A DNA stretch of 54,921 nucleotides, taken from the NCBI GenBank assembly GCA_029267445.1, contig JAJUIU010000019.1:1-54921 (forward strand), in the 5' to 3' direction. Made by a program: the position numbers and the translations under genes. The notes beneath the pieces were generated by a model. The model had not been told where the DNA came from. It ran no database searches and worked only from the letters and a program-made list of their open reading frames with translations. Below, piece after piece: positions 1 to 9,473 of this stretch. This DNA comes from Rhodospirillaceae bacterium. Its GTDB lineage: Bacteria > Pseudomonadota > Alphaproteobacteria > Azospirillales > Azospirillaceae. Numbering within the stretch: the stretch's first letter is position 1; every line of letters starts with the position of its first letter.

Positions 1-19
1 GAGGGGATATCCAGGCCGA

Positions 20-934
20 TCACGCGCCGACCTCGTCGGGCACGGGCACGCCGGCCCCGCGGCAGGCGGCGGTGAGGGTGTTCAACAGCAGGCAGGCGAT
101 CGTCATCGGGCCGACGCCGCCGGGCACGGGGGTGATGGCGCCGGCGACCATCCTCGCCTCCTCGAACGCCACGTCGCCGACCACGCGGGACTTGCCCTGC
201 GCCGCCAGCGCGGGATCGCGGGCGGGCACGCGGTTGATGCCGACATCGATCACGGTGGCGCCCGGCTTGATCCAGCTTCCGCGCACCATCTCAGGCCGGC
301 CGACGGCGGCGACCAGGATGTCCGCCCGGCGGCACACCGCCTGCAGATCCGCCGTGCGGCTGTGGGCGATGGTGACGGTGCAGTCGGCCTGCAGCAGAAG
401 CTGCGCCACCGGTTTGCCGACGATGTTGGACCGGCCGACCACCACCGCCTCCCGGCCCCTGAGGTCGCCCAGCGCATCCTTCAGCAGCATCAGGCAGCCC
501 AGCGGGGTGCAGGGCACCAGGGCCGGCAGCCCGACCGCCAGCCGCCCGGCGTTCACCACGTGGAAACCGTCGACATCCTTGTCCGGATCGATCGCCGCCA
601 GAACGGCCATGGCGTCGATCTGCGGCGGCAGGGGAAGCTGCACCAGGATGCCGTGGATGGCCGGATCGGCGTTCAGCTGAGCCACGAGGCGCAGCAGGTC
701 GTCCTGGGTCGTCGCCTCGGCCAGGCGGTGGGTGACGGAATGGAAGCCCGCTTCCCGGCTCTGCTCCCCCTTGTTCTTCACATAGATCTGGCTGGCAGGA
801 TTCTCGCCCACGATGACGACGGCGAGGCCGGGGACGAGGCCCTTCTCCGTCCGCAGCCGCTGGACGGCCCCGGCGATCCGGCCGCGCAGGGTGGCGGCGA
901 AGGCCTTGCCATCGATGATCCGTGCCTCGGCCAT
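20..934 (-). CDS. folD: Bifunctional methylenetetrahydrofolate dehydrogenase/cyclohydrolase
   Basis: A 304-residue cytosolic enzyme of one-carbon metabolism that oxidises 5,10-methylene-THF with NADP+ and then hydrolyses 5,10-methenyl-THF to 10-formyl-THF. The substrate pocket motif [11 protein letters not shown] holds Tyr51 and the catalytic Lys55. It is followed by VQLPLPP near 99-104, DKDVDGFH near 118-125, a Rossmann segment with [11 protein letters not shown] near 167-177, and PGGVGPMT near the C terminus. The length matches the family (about 280-305). The ATG at 934 places the conserved core at the expected offset. A 26-base gap separates it from the upstream DUF167 gene on the same strand, so co-transcription is possible but unproven. 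Confidence 0.97.
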   Translation of the reverse strand: MAEARIIDGKAFAATLRGRIAGAVQRLRTEKGLVPGLAVVIVGENPASQIYVKNKGEQSREAGFHSVTHRLAEATTQDDLLRLVAQLNADPAIHGILVQLPLPPQIDAMAVLAAIDPDKDVDGFHVVNAGRLAVGLPALVPCTPLGCLMLLKDALGDLRGREAVVVGRSNIVGKPVAQLLLQADCTVTIAHSRTADLQAVCRRADILVAAVGRPEMVRGSWIKPGATVIDVGINRVPARDPALAAQGKSRVVGDVAFEEARMVAGAITPVPGGVGPMTIACLLLNTLTAACRGAGVPVPDEVGA

Positions 935-960
935 GCTCGTCCTCGTCCGGTTGGGGCCCG

Positions 961-1293
961 TCAGTTGAGGCGGGGCAGCGCTGCCGCCCAGCCCCCGATG
1001 CCGGCCAGCAGCGCGTCCGTGTCGCCGGAGATGAATAGTATTTTCGACCGGTCCGCGCCACCCGCCGCGACGGCGACGCTGGTCTTCGGCATGCGCCAGA
1101 GCTTGGCCAGCAGGGCGATGACGGCGGCGTTCGCCTTGCCGTCCTCCGGCGCGGCGGTGACCGCGACCTTCAGCATCGCCCGGCCGCCCGGACCCTCCAT
1201 CACGCCGGCCACCGCGTCGCGGCCCGCCCTCGGGCTCACGCGCAGGAACACGCGCACCCCGCCCGGCGCCGCCTCCACGACGGGCGGGGTCAC
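961..1293 (-). CDS. DUF167/YggU family protein
   Basis: A 110-residue small protein with the family hallmark [17 protein letters not shown] near residues 48-64 and an early VRVSPRA-like segment ([10 protein letters not shown]). The fold is known from structural genomics, but no biochemical function is established. The start is a GTG at 1293. The gene follows the yggT-like gene by 13 bases, the common yggT-yggU arrangement, so the two probably form one transcript. Confidence 0.88.
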   Translation of the reverse strand: MTPPVVEAAPGGVRVFLRVSPRAGRDAVAGVMEGPGGRAMLKVAVTAAPEDGKANAAVIALLAKLWRMPKTSVAVAAGGADRSKILFISGDTDALLAGIGGWAAALPRLN

Positions 1294-1306
1294 CGGCCCG
1301 ACCCCA

Positions 1307-1600
1307 TCAGATCAGGCCGTAGTTCCGGATCAGGCTCTGAAGGAAGAAGATCGCCAGGATGACGAGGATCGGCGATATGTCGATCCCGCCCAGGTTCGGC
1401 AGCACGCGGCGGACCGGGCGCAGCACCGGTTCCGTCAGCCGGTAGAGCACGTCCGCCACCGTGTAGACGAACCGGTTGCTGGTGTTGATCACGCTGAAGG
1501 CGATCAGCCAGGACAGGATCGCCGAGATGATCAGGACCCAGACATAAAGGTCGAGCACGACGTAGAGGAGCTGGAAGAAGCTGGTGATCAGCGGCGACAT
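1307..1600 (-). CDS. YggT family membrane protein
   Basis: A 97-residue inner-membrane protein with two hydrophobic segments (about 7-33 and 75-95). They are separated by an Arg/Pro-rich stretch and the family signature PNLGGIDISP at about 69-78. YggT proteins have been linked to osmotic tolerance and cell-envelope or division functions, but the molecular role is unsettled. The length is typical of single-repeat family members (about 90-100). It lies directly upstream of the DUF167 gene. Confidence 0.9.
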   Translation of the reverse strand: MSPLITSFFQLLYVVLDLYVWVLIISAILSWLIAFSVINTSNRFVYTVADVLYRLTEPVLRPVRRVLPNLGGIDISPILVILAIFFLQSLIRNYGLI

Positions 1601-1697
1601 CTGCGACCCGGGCGTTGCGTTCGGCGTCCGGGGTGGACCCTAAACGGCGGGGCGGGCCATGTCCAGTAAGGGTGGGCCGATGGGTCCGCGGCTTGCA

Positions 1698-1872
1698 CCC
1701 TTCACCCGGCTCACGCGCGTTCGCCACCCTTTTCCGCAGGGGGAGAGGGTTTACGTGTGACCGCGCTCGATCTCTCTGCCCCGCAGCTGCCGCCGCAGAA
1801 TGGTGACGGCGCCAAGTTCCCCCTCTCCCCTTGCGGGAAAGGGTCCCGAGCGCAAGCGAGGGGGGTGAGGGG
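1698..1872. repeat. Palindromic intergenic repeat, copy A
   Basis: A 175-bp element whose ends are near-inverse (CCCTTCACCC at the left, GGGTGAGGGG at the right). Each arm contains its own hairpin; the right one is CCCTCTCCCC-ttgc-GGGAAAGGG. Two relatives with the same architecture lie at 5041-5236 and 26879-27054. The rest of the 1601-1994 non-coding stretch shows nothing further recognisable up to the tRNA. The form is that of a non-autonomous miniature element: no coding capacity and GC-rich terminal inverted repeats. Confidence 0.8.
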
Positions 1873-1994
1873 TGACGGCGCCCCTTGATGCAAGGCTGAT
1901 TTCCATTCCATTCCCGTCTCTTGACAGGGGCACGGCCGGTGCCCATTATCCCGGCCACTTCGGGCGCCGGCCTTACCCAGCGGCGTCCATGCGT

Positions 1995-2070
1995 GGGGCC
2001 GTAGCTCAGCTGGGAGAGCGACGCGTTCGCAATGCGTAGGTCGGGAGTTCGATCCTCCTCGGCTCCACCA
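1995..2070 (+). tRNA. tRNA-Ala (anticodon CGC)
   Basis: A complete 76-base cloverleaf. The acceptor arm GGGGCCG (1995-2001) pairs with CGGCTCC (2060-2066) with one G-U. It is followed by discriminator A and an encoded CCA. The D-arm TAGCTCAGCTGGGAGAGC and T-loop GTTCGATCC are canonical. The anticodon stem ACGCG/TGCGT closes a 7-base loop TTCGCAA with anticodon CGC at 2028-2030, reading GCG alanine codons, which are abundant in this GC-rich genome. Confidence 0.97.
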
Positions 2071-2260
2071 ATCCCCCCACCGTCTCCCTGCCGCGCGATG
2101 GCGCCGATCCGCCGGCACCCCCAGGAAGCGGCGGGGCCTCCCGCACCAGACCGTTCCAACGGCACACGATTTTGTGTTACAGCAGCATGCGTCGCCGCCT
2201 GTTCCGATCTCGGGGATGGGCCGACCAACATCGCGCCGATGGGGAGGGCGCAGACCCGCA

Positions 2261-2632
2261 ATGCCGACGGAAATCCGCCACATCATCTTCGCGCAGGACG
2301 AGGTCATCCGGGCGATTATCGATTATCATCGCCGGTCTGGGAACATGCTGCCGACCGGCACCATCATCAAGACGACCTTCGAGAAGGAGCCGACGCTCCG
2401 CTGCGGCCTGCATATCGGCGTGGATGCCGACAACTCGCGTCAGGTGGTCTGGATCGAGGAGCCGATCCTGGCCGCCTCGCTGATCTTCTTCTGCATCCAG
2501 AACAAGATCCCGCTGCCGACCAAGGCGTCGAAGACCCTGCAGATCGTGAACGAGCAGATCGCTCTCAAGGTGACCCGCACCCCGCAGGACGCGCGCGGCG
2601 GCGCCGGCGGCGCCCGCAAGGATCGGAGCTGA
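2261..2632 (+). CDS. Conserved hypothetical protein
   Basis: A 123-residue protein not assigned to a functional family. The ATG at 2261 is chosen because the well-ordered sequence begins at MPTEIRHIIFAQDE and a purine-rich GGGGAGGG lies about 12 bases upstream; longer in-frame starts give low-complexity Arg/Pro sequence. The central part looks globular (alternating hydrophobic strands and an amphipathic helix around the PTKASKTLQIVNEQIAL segment). The tail is a Gly/Ala/Arg-rich, probably disordered stretch. It is isolated: a tRNA upstream and a convergent transporter operon downstream. Confidence 0.75.
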   Translation: MPTEIRHIIFAQDEVIRAIIDYHRRSGNMLPTGTIIKTTFEKEPTLRCGLHIGVDADNSRQVVWIEEPILAASLIFFCIQNKIPLPTKASKTLQIVNEQIALKVTRTPQDARGGAGGARKDRS

Positions 2633-2644
2633 CGGCCGCCCGCT

Positions 2645-3325
2645 TCAGTGCGCGGCGTGGGTGACCCGCCGCTCCGCCCAGTGCACGGCGCGGGTCAGCA
2701 CGAAGTTCAGCAGCAGATAGATCGCACCCGCGATCACGAACGCCTCCACCGGTTGGAAGGTGCGGGCGGCGATGGCGCGGGCGACGCCGGTCAGCTCCAT
2801 CAGCGTGATCGTGCTGGCGAGCGAGCTCGCCTGGACCATCTGGATCATCTCGTTGCCGTAGGCCGGCAGCGCCTGCCGCCAAGCGAGCGGCAGCACCACC
2901 CGGCGGTAGAGCAGCGGCCCCGACATGCCCAGCGCCCGCGCCGCCTCGATCTGGCCGTAGGGCACGCTGCGGATGCCGCCGCGGATGATTTCCGCCGTGT
3001 AGGCGGCCGAGTTCAGCATCAGCGCCAGGATGGCGCACCAGAAGGGTTCGCGCAGAATCGGCCACAGAAAGCTTTCCCGGACCGCTTCGAACTGCCCCAG
3101 ACCGTAGTATATCAGAAAAATCTGAACCAGCAGGGGTGTGGCCCGGAAAACGAAGATATAGCCGCTCGCCAGGGCCGAAACCGGGGCGAAGGGCGACAAT
3201 CGGGCCAGCGCCACCGGCAGCGCCAGCACCAGCCCCAGCAGCAGCGCGAGCGCCACCAGCTGCAGGGTGAGCACCGCCCCCGTCAGAAGCTGCGGCAGGA
3301 TCTCGAGCGCGAAGGCCGGGTTCAT
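2645..3325 (-). CDS. Polar amino-acid ABC transporter permease (HisM/ArtM type)
   Basis: A 226-residue inner-membrane permease of the histidine/arginine/opine family. Several hydrophobic helices are visible (about 10-35, 55-75, 90-110, 185-205). The cytoplasmic EAA-like loop reads LPAYGNEMIQMVQASSLAS, the site that docks the ATPase. The start overlaps the stop of the preceding permease by four bases (3322-3325), indicating translational coupling. It is the last gene of the ATPase-lipoprotein-permease-permease set. Substrate specificity cannot be read from the sequence; basic or polar amino acids are the family norm. Confidence 0.92.
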   Translation of the reverse strand: MNPAFALEILPQLLTGAVLTLQLVALALLLGLVLALPVALARLSPFAPVSALASGYIFVFRATPLLVQIFLIYYGLGQFEAVRESFLWPILREPFWCAILALMLNSAAYTAEIIRGGIRSVPYGQIEAARALGMSGPLLYRRVVLPLAWRQALPAYGNEMIQMVQASSLASTITLMELTGVARAIAARTFQPVEAFVIAGAIYLLLNFVLTRAVHWAERRVTHAAH

Positions 3326-4035
3326 CGCCCCGCCTCCCGCCGGACGCCGCGCTCGGCCCCGCGCTCGGCGGCGCGGAAGGCGGCGGCCGACAGGGTGGTG
3401 ATGGCCATGTAGATCACGGCCGCCGTGCAGTAGAAGAAGAACGGCTCGCGGGTGGCCCCGCTGGCGACGAAGGCCATCCGCATCAGCTCCGCCAGCGCCG
3501 TCACCGAGACGAGGGCCGTGTCCTTGATCGTGAGCTGCCAGACATTGCCCAGCCCCGGCAGGGCGTAGCGCAGCGCCACCGGCACCGTGACCCGGCGCAG
3601 GATCAGCCGGCGCCGCATGCCCAACGCCCGGGCGGCCTCGATCTGGCCCTTGGGCACGGCCTGCACGGCCCCCCGGATCACCTCCGCCGCGTAGGCGCCG
3701 CTGACGACGGCCACGGCCGCGACACCGACGGCGAAGGCCGACAGCTCGACCCGGCCGCCATAGCCGAACAGGCCCGCGACCCAGGTGACCATCCCGCTGC
3801 CGCCGAAGAAGAACAGCCAGATCACCAGCAGGGCCGGCACGCCGCGCACCACCGTGGTGTAGGTGTCGGCGGCGAGGCGCAGCGGAAGGCTGCCCGACAG
3901 CTTGGCCGCCGCCGCCGTCGCGCCGAACAGCAGGCCGATGACGAAGGCCAGCGACGCCACCGCGACGGTCACACCGGTGCCGCGCAGGATCTCGTCGCCC
4001 CAGCCGCCGGGGCCGAAGCTCAGCAGCTCCAGCAA
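3322..4035 (-). CDS. Polar amino-acid ABC transporter permease (HisQ/ArtQ type)
   Basis: A 237-residue membrane permease paired with the one at 2645-3325. The EAA loop LPGLGNVWQLTIKDTALVS (about 155-173) and the AARALGMRRRLILRRV segment just before it are typical of the HisQ subfamily. It lies 19 bases after the binding-lipoprotein gene and overlaps the next permease by four bases, so the two subunits are made in a coupled way to form the heterodimeric channel. Confidence 0.92.
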   Translation of the reverse strand: MLELLSFGPGGWGDEILRGTGVTVAVASLAFVIGLLFGATAAAAKLSGSLPLRLAADTYTTVVRGVPALLVIWLFFFGGSGMVTWVAGLFGYGGRVELSAFAVGVAAVAVVSGAYAAEVIRGAVQAVPKGQIEAARALGMRRRLILRRVTVPVALRYALPGLGNVWQLTIKDTALVSVTALAELMRMAFVASGATREPFFFYCTAAVIYMAITTLSAAAFRAAERGAERGVRREAGR

Positions 4036-4054
4036 AGCGGTCTCCGGGCCATGC

Positions 4055-4945
4055 TCAACGGGCGGACGCGTCGAAGCCGAACCACTGCTCGGCCATGCGC
4101 TTCAGGGTGCCGTCCTCCCGCATGGAGTTGAGCGCGGCGTTCAGCGCGTCCAGCAGCCGGTCCTCGCCCTTGCGGACGGCGATGCCCAGGCCCTCGCCGA
4201 AGGGGCCGCCGTCGAAGCCGGGGCCGACGAAGCCCGCCTTCCGGCCCGCCTCGCTGTCGAGGAAGGCCTCCCACGCGGTGGAGTCGGCGAGACCGACGTC
4301 GATCCGGCCGGAGGCGAGGTCCAGGGCCAGGTTCTCCTGCGTGTCGTAGCGCCGGATGCTGACCGCGTCGCCCAGGGCGTCCTCCACGAAGTTGGCGTGG
4401 ATGGTGGCGTTCTGCACGCCCACCGACTTGCCCTTGAGCGCGTCCTTGAGCGCGGCGATCGCCGCCTCCTCCGTGGTGTCGATCTCATCCAGGCCGATCC
4501 GCTCCAGGCCCAGATCGAGCTGGTGCAGCGGGCTGTCGTTCAGCGCCACGAAATAGGCCGGCGTGATGGCATAGCCCTGGGTGAAGTCCACCACCTGCTT
4601 GCGCTCGTCCGTGATGGACATGCCGGCGATGATGACGTCGTACTTGCCGGCCTGGAGGCCGGGGATGATGCCGTCCCAGGCCTGGGCCGTGATGCCGCAC
4701 TCCACCTTCATGCGGGAGCAGACCTCCCGCATCACGTCCATGTCGTAGCCGATCAGGTTCCCGGCGGGATCGACCATGTTGTAGGGCGGGTAGGCGCCCT
4801 CCGTCGCGACGCGCAGCGGGTTCGGCACCGGCTTGTCCGCGGCGGACTGCGCCGTCTGGGCCTGCTTGTCCCCCTCGCCGCAGGCGGCCAGCAGCATGAC
4901 CGCCGCCAGCATCGCCGCGAACCGCCCGAACCCCTTCGCCGTCAT
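4055..4945 (-). CDS. Amino-acid ABC transporter substrate-binding lipoprotein
   Basis: A 296-residue type 3 extracellular solute-binding protein. The start at 4945 gives a clean lipoprotein signal, MTAKGFGRFAAMLAAVMLLA followed by AC; the LLAAC lipobox predicts lipidation at Cys21 or thereabouts and inner-membrane tethering. Conserved binding-protein segments follow: LRVATEGAYPPYNMVD, GYDMDVMREVC, WDGIIPGLQAGKYDVI and ITDERKQVVDFTQGY. Two lobes joined by hinges are expected. It captures the amino acid for the permeases encoded immediately downstream. The 313-base gap to the ATPase gene is filled mostly by repeat copy B. Confidence 0.94.
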   Translation of the reverse strand: MTAKGFGRFAAMLAAVMLLAACGEGDKQAQTAQSAADKPVPNPLRVATEGAYPPYNMVDPAGNLIGYDMDVMREVCSRMKVECGITAQAWDGIIPGLQAGKYDVIIAGMSITDERKQVVDFTQGYAITPAYFVALNDSPLHQLDLGLERIGLDEIDTTEEAAIAALKDALKGKSVGVQNATIHANFVEDALGDAVSIRRYDTQENLALDLASGRIDVGLADSTAWEAFLDSEAGRKAGFVGPGFDGGPFGEGLGIAVRKGEDRLLDALNAALNSMREDGTLKRMAEQWFGFDASAR

Positions 4946-5040
4946 GCGCTTCCCGCCCTTCCGCACTGCAACCCCGTCACCGCCACTGTCCCCACGCGCA
5001 CCCCCGCCCGTCAAGGTCCGTGCCGCACTCCGGCCGCCGA

Positions 5041-5236
5041 CCCCTCACCCGGTTCGCTGACCCTCACCACCCTCTCCCGCAAGGGGATAGGGTTTACCGG
5101 TGCCCAAGGCTCGCCGACGGCATCGCTTGCTGTTGTCAACGATGCCGGTCCCAAGTTTCCCCTCTCCCCCACACGGGAGAGAGCCTGCCCCGGACCCCGA
5201 TCCGGGGGTCCCGAGCGGAGCGAGGGGGGTGAGGGG
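5041..5236. repeat. Palindromic intergenic repeat, copy B
   Basis: A 196-bp element beginning CCCCTCACCCGG and ending GGGTGAGGGG. The left arm folds as ACCCTCTCCCGCAAGGGGAT and the right arm as CCCTCTCCCCcacacGGGAGAG. It sits inside a transport operon, between the ATPase gene and the binding-protein gene, so its stem-loops would be part of the transcript and could affect relative expression or mRNA decay (inference). It shares arms with the copies at 1698 and 26879, while the centres differ. Confidence 0.82.
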
Positions 5237-5258
5237 GATCACGAGCCCAGGCCCAAAG

Positions 5259-6071
5259 TCACCACCGCGTCTCGCGGGCCAGGAACTGGCGGCAGCGTTC
5301 GCTGCGGGCGGCGGTGAACACCGCCTCCGGTGTGCCCTCCTCCTCGACCACGCCCTGGTGCAGGAAGACGATCCGGGTCGCCACCTCGCGGGCGAAGGCC
5401 ATCTCGTGGGTCACGATCAGCATCGTGTTCCCCTCCTCCGCCAGCCCCTGGATGACCCGCAGCACCTCGCCCACCAGTTCGGGGTCCAAGGCACTGGTCG
5501 GCTCGTCGAACAGCATCACCTTGGGTTCCATCGCCAGCATGCGGGCGATCGCCGCGCGCTGCTGCTGCCCGCCGGACAGCTGCGACGGCCACGCGTCGCG
5601 CTTGGCGGCGAGGCCGACCTTGTCCAGCAGCCGCTCCGCCCGTGCGACGGCCTCGTCCCGGGGCACGCCCAGCACATGCACCGGCGCCTCGATCACGTTC
5701 TCCAGCACCGTGCGGTGGGTCCACAGGTTGAAGTTCTGGACCACCATGCCGAGGCTGCGGCGGATGCGGTCGACCTGGGCGCGGTCGGCCGGACGGGTGA
5801 CGCCCTTGCGGTCCCGCGTCATCCGGATCTCCTCCCCGGCGATGGCGACGCGGCCCGAGTCGGGCACCTCCAGCAGGTTCACGCAGCGCAGCAGCGTGCT
5901 CTTGCCCGAGCCCGACGCGCCGATCAGGGCGATCACCTCGCCGTCGCGGGCGGTCAGCGAGATGCCCTTCAGCACCTCGTTGTCGCCGAAGCGCTTGTGC
6001 AGGTCCTCGATGAGGATCGCGGGCGGCGTTGCGGCGGCGGTGGCTGGGGATGCGCTGTCGGTCATGGTCAT
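5259..6071 (-). CDS. Polar amino-acid ABC transporter ATP-binding protein (HisP type)
   Basis: A 270-residue ATPase. Walker [10 protein letters not shown] is at 51-59, the Q-loop near MVVQNFNLW, the signature LSGGQQQR at 165-172, Walker B VMLFDEP at 185-191 and the H-loop in IVTHEM. It includes the HisP-family insertion [17 protein letters not shown] between Walker A and the Q-loop. The start at 6071 (MTMTDSAS) is preceded by only a weak ribosome site; an in-frame ATG six bases later is equally possible. It is first in the four-gene transporter operon and powers uptake through the two permeases. Confidence 0.94.
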   Translation of the reverse strand: MTMTDSASPATAAATPPAILIEDLHKRFGDNEVLKGISLTARDGEVIALIGASGSGKSTLLRCVNLLEVPDSGRVAIAGEEIRMTRDRKGVTRPADRAQVDRIRRSLGMVVQNFNLWTHRTVLENVIEAPVHVLGVPRDEAVARAERLLDKVGLAAKRDAWPSQLSGGQQQRAAIARMLAMEPKVMLFDEPTSALDPELVGEVLRVIQGLAEEGNTMLIVTHEMAFAREVATRIVFLHQGVVEEEGTPEAVFTAARSERCRQFLARETRW

Positions 6072-6188
6072 GGCCGCCCAACCTAACCGCCGCGCGGCCC
6101 GGACGGAAGTCGGAAGCGGCGAAGTTGCCCGCCGTGGCCGCACGGACGTGGTAATCTGGCGCATCCGCCGGCCACAGACCTGGTCCCG

Positions 6189-7160
6189 ATGTCGCAGACG
6201 ATGCCCACCCCGCCGAACAGGAGCACGCACTTCCTGTTCGACCACAAGGTCTTCACGCTGGAGAACTGCCGGTTCCTGGTCTCCAAGGCGACGGACGAGC
6301 CGGTGATGCGCTTCGCGCTGGGCAAGAACGACGCCGAGGTGGTGCTGGACAAGCTGTGCAACGAGTTCGCGATCGATCCCAAGTCGTTCGACGGGCAGCT
6401 TCTGGACATGGTCAAGAAGGGGCTGAAATACGTCCCGGAGATCAGGCCCGGCGACACCATCCCGAACGAGTTGATCGACGGCACGGCGTCCTGGCGGGTG
6501 GACGAGAAGCATTTCATGATCGCCAAGGGCCGGCTGACGGTGCAGCTCGTCACTTGGCTGACCGGCGGCGAGACGGTCATTTCGAGCCCGGAACAGCTCG
6601 CCCAGATCGTCGACGACCCCGCAACCAAGGGCCGGGTGCAGGAGGCGTTCAAGATGATCGCCAACAAGCTGGCCCTGTCCGGCGACGGCGAGGTGGAGGT
6701 CGGTAAGCGGATCGAGAACCTGGCGAAGGAGCTGTCCTACGTCGAGGCGCTGCGCGAGCGGTCCCAGGGGCTTGAGCGGCTGCGCACGGGGCTGGAGGCC
6801 GCCGCCCGCATCTACAAGAACGAGCGCACGCTGAAGGACGAGATCGTGCGGATGCAGACCCTGTCGCTGCCGCCCTTGAAGGACATGGAGGCGCGGTTCG
6901 CCCAGGTGGACGCCCAGACGGGCGAGATCCTGTCCATGCTGAACAAGTACACCCAGAACATCGCCTATATCCGCGAGATGCGGGACGACCTGCACACCTA
7001 CCTGATGCAGTGGGACGAGGTGATCGACGGCTGGACCGGCACGCCGGTGGAGAAGGGCCAGCCGCTGGAGCAGCTTCTGAAGAAGACCTACCAGTATCTC
7101 GCCCGCCGTTTCAGCCAGGCGAACCAGTGGCGGCTGGCCGGGCGCGCGGCGCCACGGTAA
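6189..7160 (+). CDS. Conserved hypothetical protein with C-terminal helical region
   Basis: A 323-residue cytosolic protein, not recognised as a characterised family. The N-terminal half (about 10-150) looks like an alpha/beta domain. The C-terminal half (about 165-300) is strongly helical with heptad-like patterns ([20 protein letters not shown], then [20 protein letters not shown]), suggesting a coiled coil or helical bundle. There is no signal peptide or membrane segment. It is divergent from the transporter ATPase and convergent with ccmI. The gene at 23641-24714 has a loosely similar style (soluble, helical, unknown), but no clear homology could be established by eye. Confidence 0.85.
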   Translation: MSQTMPTPPNRSTHFLFDHKVFTLENCRFLVSKATDEPVMRFALGKNDAEVVLDKLCNEFAIDPKSFDGQLLDMVKKGLKYVPEIRPGDTIPNELIDGTASWRVDEKHFMIAKGRLTVQLVTWLTGGETVISSPEQLAQIVDDPATKGRVQEAFKMIANKLALSGDGEVEVGKRIENLAKELSYVEALRERSQGLERLRTGLEAAARIYKNERTLKDEIVRMQTLSLPPLKDMEARFAQVDAQTGEILSMLNKYTQNIAYIREMRDDLHTYLMQWDEVIDGWTGTPVEKGQPLEQLLKKTYQYLARRFSQANQWRLAGRAAPR

Positions 7161-7197
7161 GGCGCCCCGATAAGGCACACCGGTGAGGCGGTCCGGC

Positions 7198-8424
7198 TCA
7201 GCCGCCCAGCGCCTTCAGCTGCTCCTCGATGCCCGCACGGCGGGGACTGTCGGCGGGCAGCGCCTCCAGCGCCCGCTTGAGCGCCTCGGCGGCGGCCGCG
7301 TTCTCCCCCAGCACCTGCCGGGCGCGGGCGAGCCGGAGCCAGCCGTCCACGTCGCCGGGATTGGCCTCCAGCCGCTGGGCGAGTCCGTCGACCATGCCCC
7401 GGATCATCTGCTGCCGGTCCTCCGGCGACATCTGCTGCACGGCCTGCATCTGCTCCGGCGTCAGGGCCGGCGCACCCGCCTGTGGAGCCGACTCCGACTG
7501 CGGGGTGGCGCGGGGGCCGGCCTGGGCACCTGGCTCCGCCTGGGCGAGCGCGGGCGGACGGGGCTGCGGTGTGGCCCGCACGGGATCGATGCCGATCAGG
7601 ACGGCGCTGTCGTAGATGCGGCGGCGCAGATGGTCGACCCAGGGCGCGTCGGCCGGGCTGTCGGCCAGCAGTGCTGCCCAGCCGTCGATGGCACCCTTCA
7701 CGTCGCCCGCCTGCTGCCGCGCCACGGCGAGATAGTAGCGGGCCCGGAAGTTGCCGGGGTCGGTGGCGATCACCGCCTCGAACACCTTGCGCGCCTCCGG
7801 CGAGACGATGCCCCCGCCGGCCATGGTGAGCTGCTCGGCGAAGCTGCCGGTCAGTTCCGGATCGCCCTGGCTGAGGGCGGAGGCGCGGCGGAAGGCGTCG
7901 GCCGCCTCCTGGTGGCGGCCCATGGCGGCGTAGGTGGCACCCAGCAGCGACCAGCCCTGCAGATCGTCCGGGTTCTGTTCCAGCTTGCGGGCCAGCGAGG
8001 CGGCGGCGGCCACCACGTTCTCAGGCACCTGCGGGATGTCCTGGCGGGCCGAGAGCGGCTGGGCCGGGAGGTCGGGCCGGCCGAGGGGCAGATAGAAAAG
8101 CAGCGCCGCCGCCGGCACCAGGATGGTCAGCGCCATCGCGGCCTTGGGGCTGGCGGCGAGGGTCGCCTTGGCGCCGCCCTTCTCCTCCTCCCGCGCGGTC
8201 GCCAGCAGGCGTCGGCCCACCTCGGCCCGGGCGGCCTTGGCCTCCGCCGCCGTCAGCACGCCGCGCTCCAGGTCGCGGTCGATCTCCGCCACCTGGTCGG
8301 CATAGACGCGGCGGGCGTAGATGGCCGGGCCCGTCTCCTCCACCGGCGGCTTCAGCAACGGGCGCAGCACCAGCGCCACGGCGGCGGCCGTCAGTACGGC
8401 GGCCACGATCCAGAAGACGATCAC
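7198..8424 (-). CDS. ccmI: Cytochrome c maturation protein CcmI
   Basis: A 408-residue apocytochrome c chaperone. The start is the GTG at 8424, overlapping the ccmH stop (TCGTGATCG), because the membrane segment [20 protein letters not shown] follows at once. A second hydrophobic segment lies near 107-125. A periplasmic region with tetratricopeptide-like repeats ([40 protein letters not shown]) presents the apocytochrome to the CcmFGH ligation machinery. A Pro/Ala/Gln-rich linker lies between the repeats. It is last in the ccmC-I gene string. Confidence 0.93.
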   Translation of the reverse strand: MIVFWIVAAVLTAAAVALVLRPLLKPPVEETGPAIYARRVYADQVAEIDRDLERGVLTAAEAKAARAEVGRRLLATAREEEKGGAKATLAASPKAAMALTILVPAAALLFYLPLGRPDLPAQPLSARQDIPQVPENVVAAAASLARKLEQNPDDLQGWSLLGATYAAMGRHQEAADAFRRASALSQGDPELTGSFAEQLTMAGGGIVSPEARKVFEAVIATDPGNFRARYYLAVARQQAGDVKGAIDGWAALLADSPADAPWVDHLRRRIYDSAVLIGIDPVRATPQPRPPALAQAEPGAQAGPRATPQSESAPQAGAPALTPEQMQAVQQMSPEDRQQMIRGMVDGLAQRLEANPGDVDGWLRLARARQVLGENAAAAEALKRALEALPADSPRRAGIEEQLKALGG

Positions 8425-8912
8425 GACCGCTTCTCCCCGCGTTCCTTGGCGAGCAGGGCGGCGATCCGCGCCTCCTCCTCCGGCGTCAGATCGGCCGAAA
8501 CGGCGACCGCATGGGCGTCCTTCCGCCGACCGCGCAGATAGACCGCCGCACCCGCGCCGGCGATCAGCAGGACCACCGCCGGGCCGAACCACAGGCCCCA
8601 GGTCTCCGGCCTGACCGGCGGGCGCAGCAGCACGAAGTCGCCGTAGCGGTCATGCACGAAGCGGAGCACCTGGTCGTTGCTGTCGCCCGCCACCAGCCGC
8701 TCGCGCACCAGCACGCGCAGGTCGCGGGCGAGGCCGGCATCGCTGTCGTCGATCGACTGGTTCTGGCAGACGAGGCAGCGCAGTTCCTTGCTGATCTCGC
8801 GCGCCCGGGCCTCCAGCGCGGGGTCGGCCAGCTTCTCGTCCGGCATCACGGCAAGGGTCGGGCTCGCCAGGAGCAGCAGGACCAGCGTCAGAAGGGCATG
8901 CCACCGTCTCAT
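8421..8912 (-). CDS. ccmH: Cytochrome c maturation protein CcmH (thiol oxidoreductase)
   Basis: A 163-residue periplasm-facing membrane protein that reduces the apocytochrome CXXCH motif. The sequence shows an N-terminal signal (MRRWHALLTLVLLLLASPTL), then the redox motif RCLVCQNQSI with Cys46 and Cys49, then one C-terminal membrane anchor (about 103-125). The start at 8912 overlaps the ccmG stop in an ATGA-type junction. The charged, Glu/Arg-rich tail ends just before the ccmI GTG start. Confidence 0.95.
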   Translation of the reverse strand: MRRWHALLTLVLLLLASPTLAVMPDEKLADPALEARAREISKELRCLVCQNQSIDDSDAGLARDLRVLVRERLVAGDSNDQVLRFVHDRYGDFVLLRPPVRPETWGLWFGPAVVLLIAGAGAAVYLRGRRKDAHAVAVSADLTPEEEARIAALLAKERGEKRS

Positions 8913-9466
8913 CGGCCCAGCTCCCGCACCATCCCCAGCATCTTCTCCATGTCCTGCGGCATCAGCGGACCGACATGGCGGTAGCGGATGTGCCCGTCGG
9001 CGTCGACCACGTAGGTCTCCGGCACGCCGTACACGCCCCAGTCGATGGCGGCGCGCCCGTCCCGGTCGACGCCGACACGGGTGAAGGGATCGCCCAGGAC
9101 CTCCAGGAAGCGGCGGCTGTCCTCCGGCTTGTCCTTGTAGGCGATGCCGTGGAGGGTGACGCCATGCGCCTTCGCCATCTCCATCAGTTGCGGATGCTCG
9201 ATCCGGCAGGGGGCGCACCAGCTGGCGAAGACGTTCACCAGCTTGGCCCCGCCGCCCTTGAGGTCGGCGCTGGACAGGCCCTGCCCGTCATCGCGCAGGG
9301 CCGGCAGCGCGAACTCAGGCGCGGGCCGGTCGATCAGGGCGGACGGCAACTCGGACGGGTTATGGGCGACGCCGGTGAACAGCTCCTTGAAGTACAGGGC
9401 ATAGGCGAACACGCCCGCGAGGGCGAAGAACAGGACCACCGGCAACAGTATGACCACGCGCGACAT
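8909..9466 (-). CDS. ccmG: Thiol:disulfide interchange protein CcmG/DsbE
   Basis: A 185-residue thioredoxin-fold protein anchored by one N-terminal helix (about 4-25), with its domain in the periplasm. The active site WCAPC lies at residues 83-87, preceded by NVFASW. The cis-proline region reads GVYGVPETYVVD, with the GVPET motif typical of the DsbE subfamily. It passes electrons to CcmH/apocytochrome. The neighbours are ccmF (7-base gap) and ccmH (4-base overlap). Confidence 0.96.
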   Translation of the reverse strand: MSRVVILLPVVLFFALAGVFAYALYFKELFTGVAHNPSELPSALIDRPAPEFALPALRDDGQGLSSADLKGGGAKLVNVFASWCAPCRIEHPQLMEMAKAHGVTLHGIAYKDKPEDSRRFLEVLGDPFTRVGVDRDGRAAIDWGVYGVPETYVVDADGHIRYRHVGPLMPQDMEKMLGMVRELGR

Positions 9467-9473
9467 CTGACGC

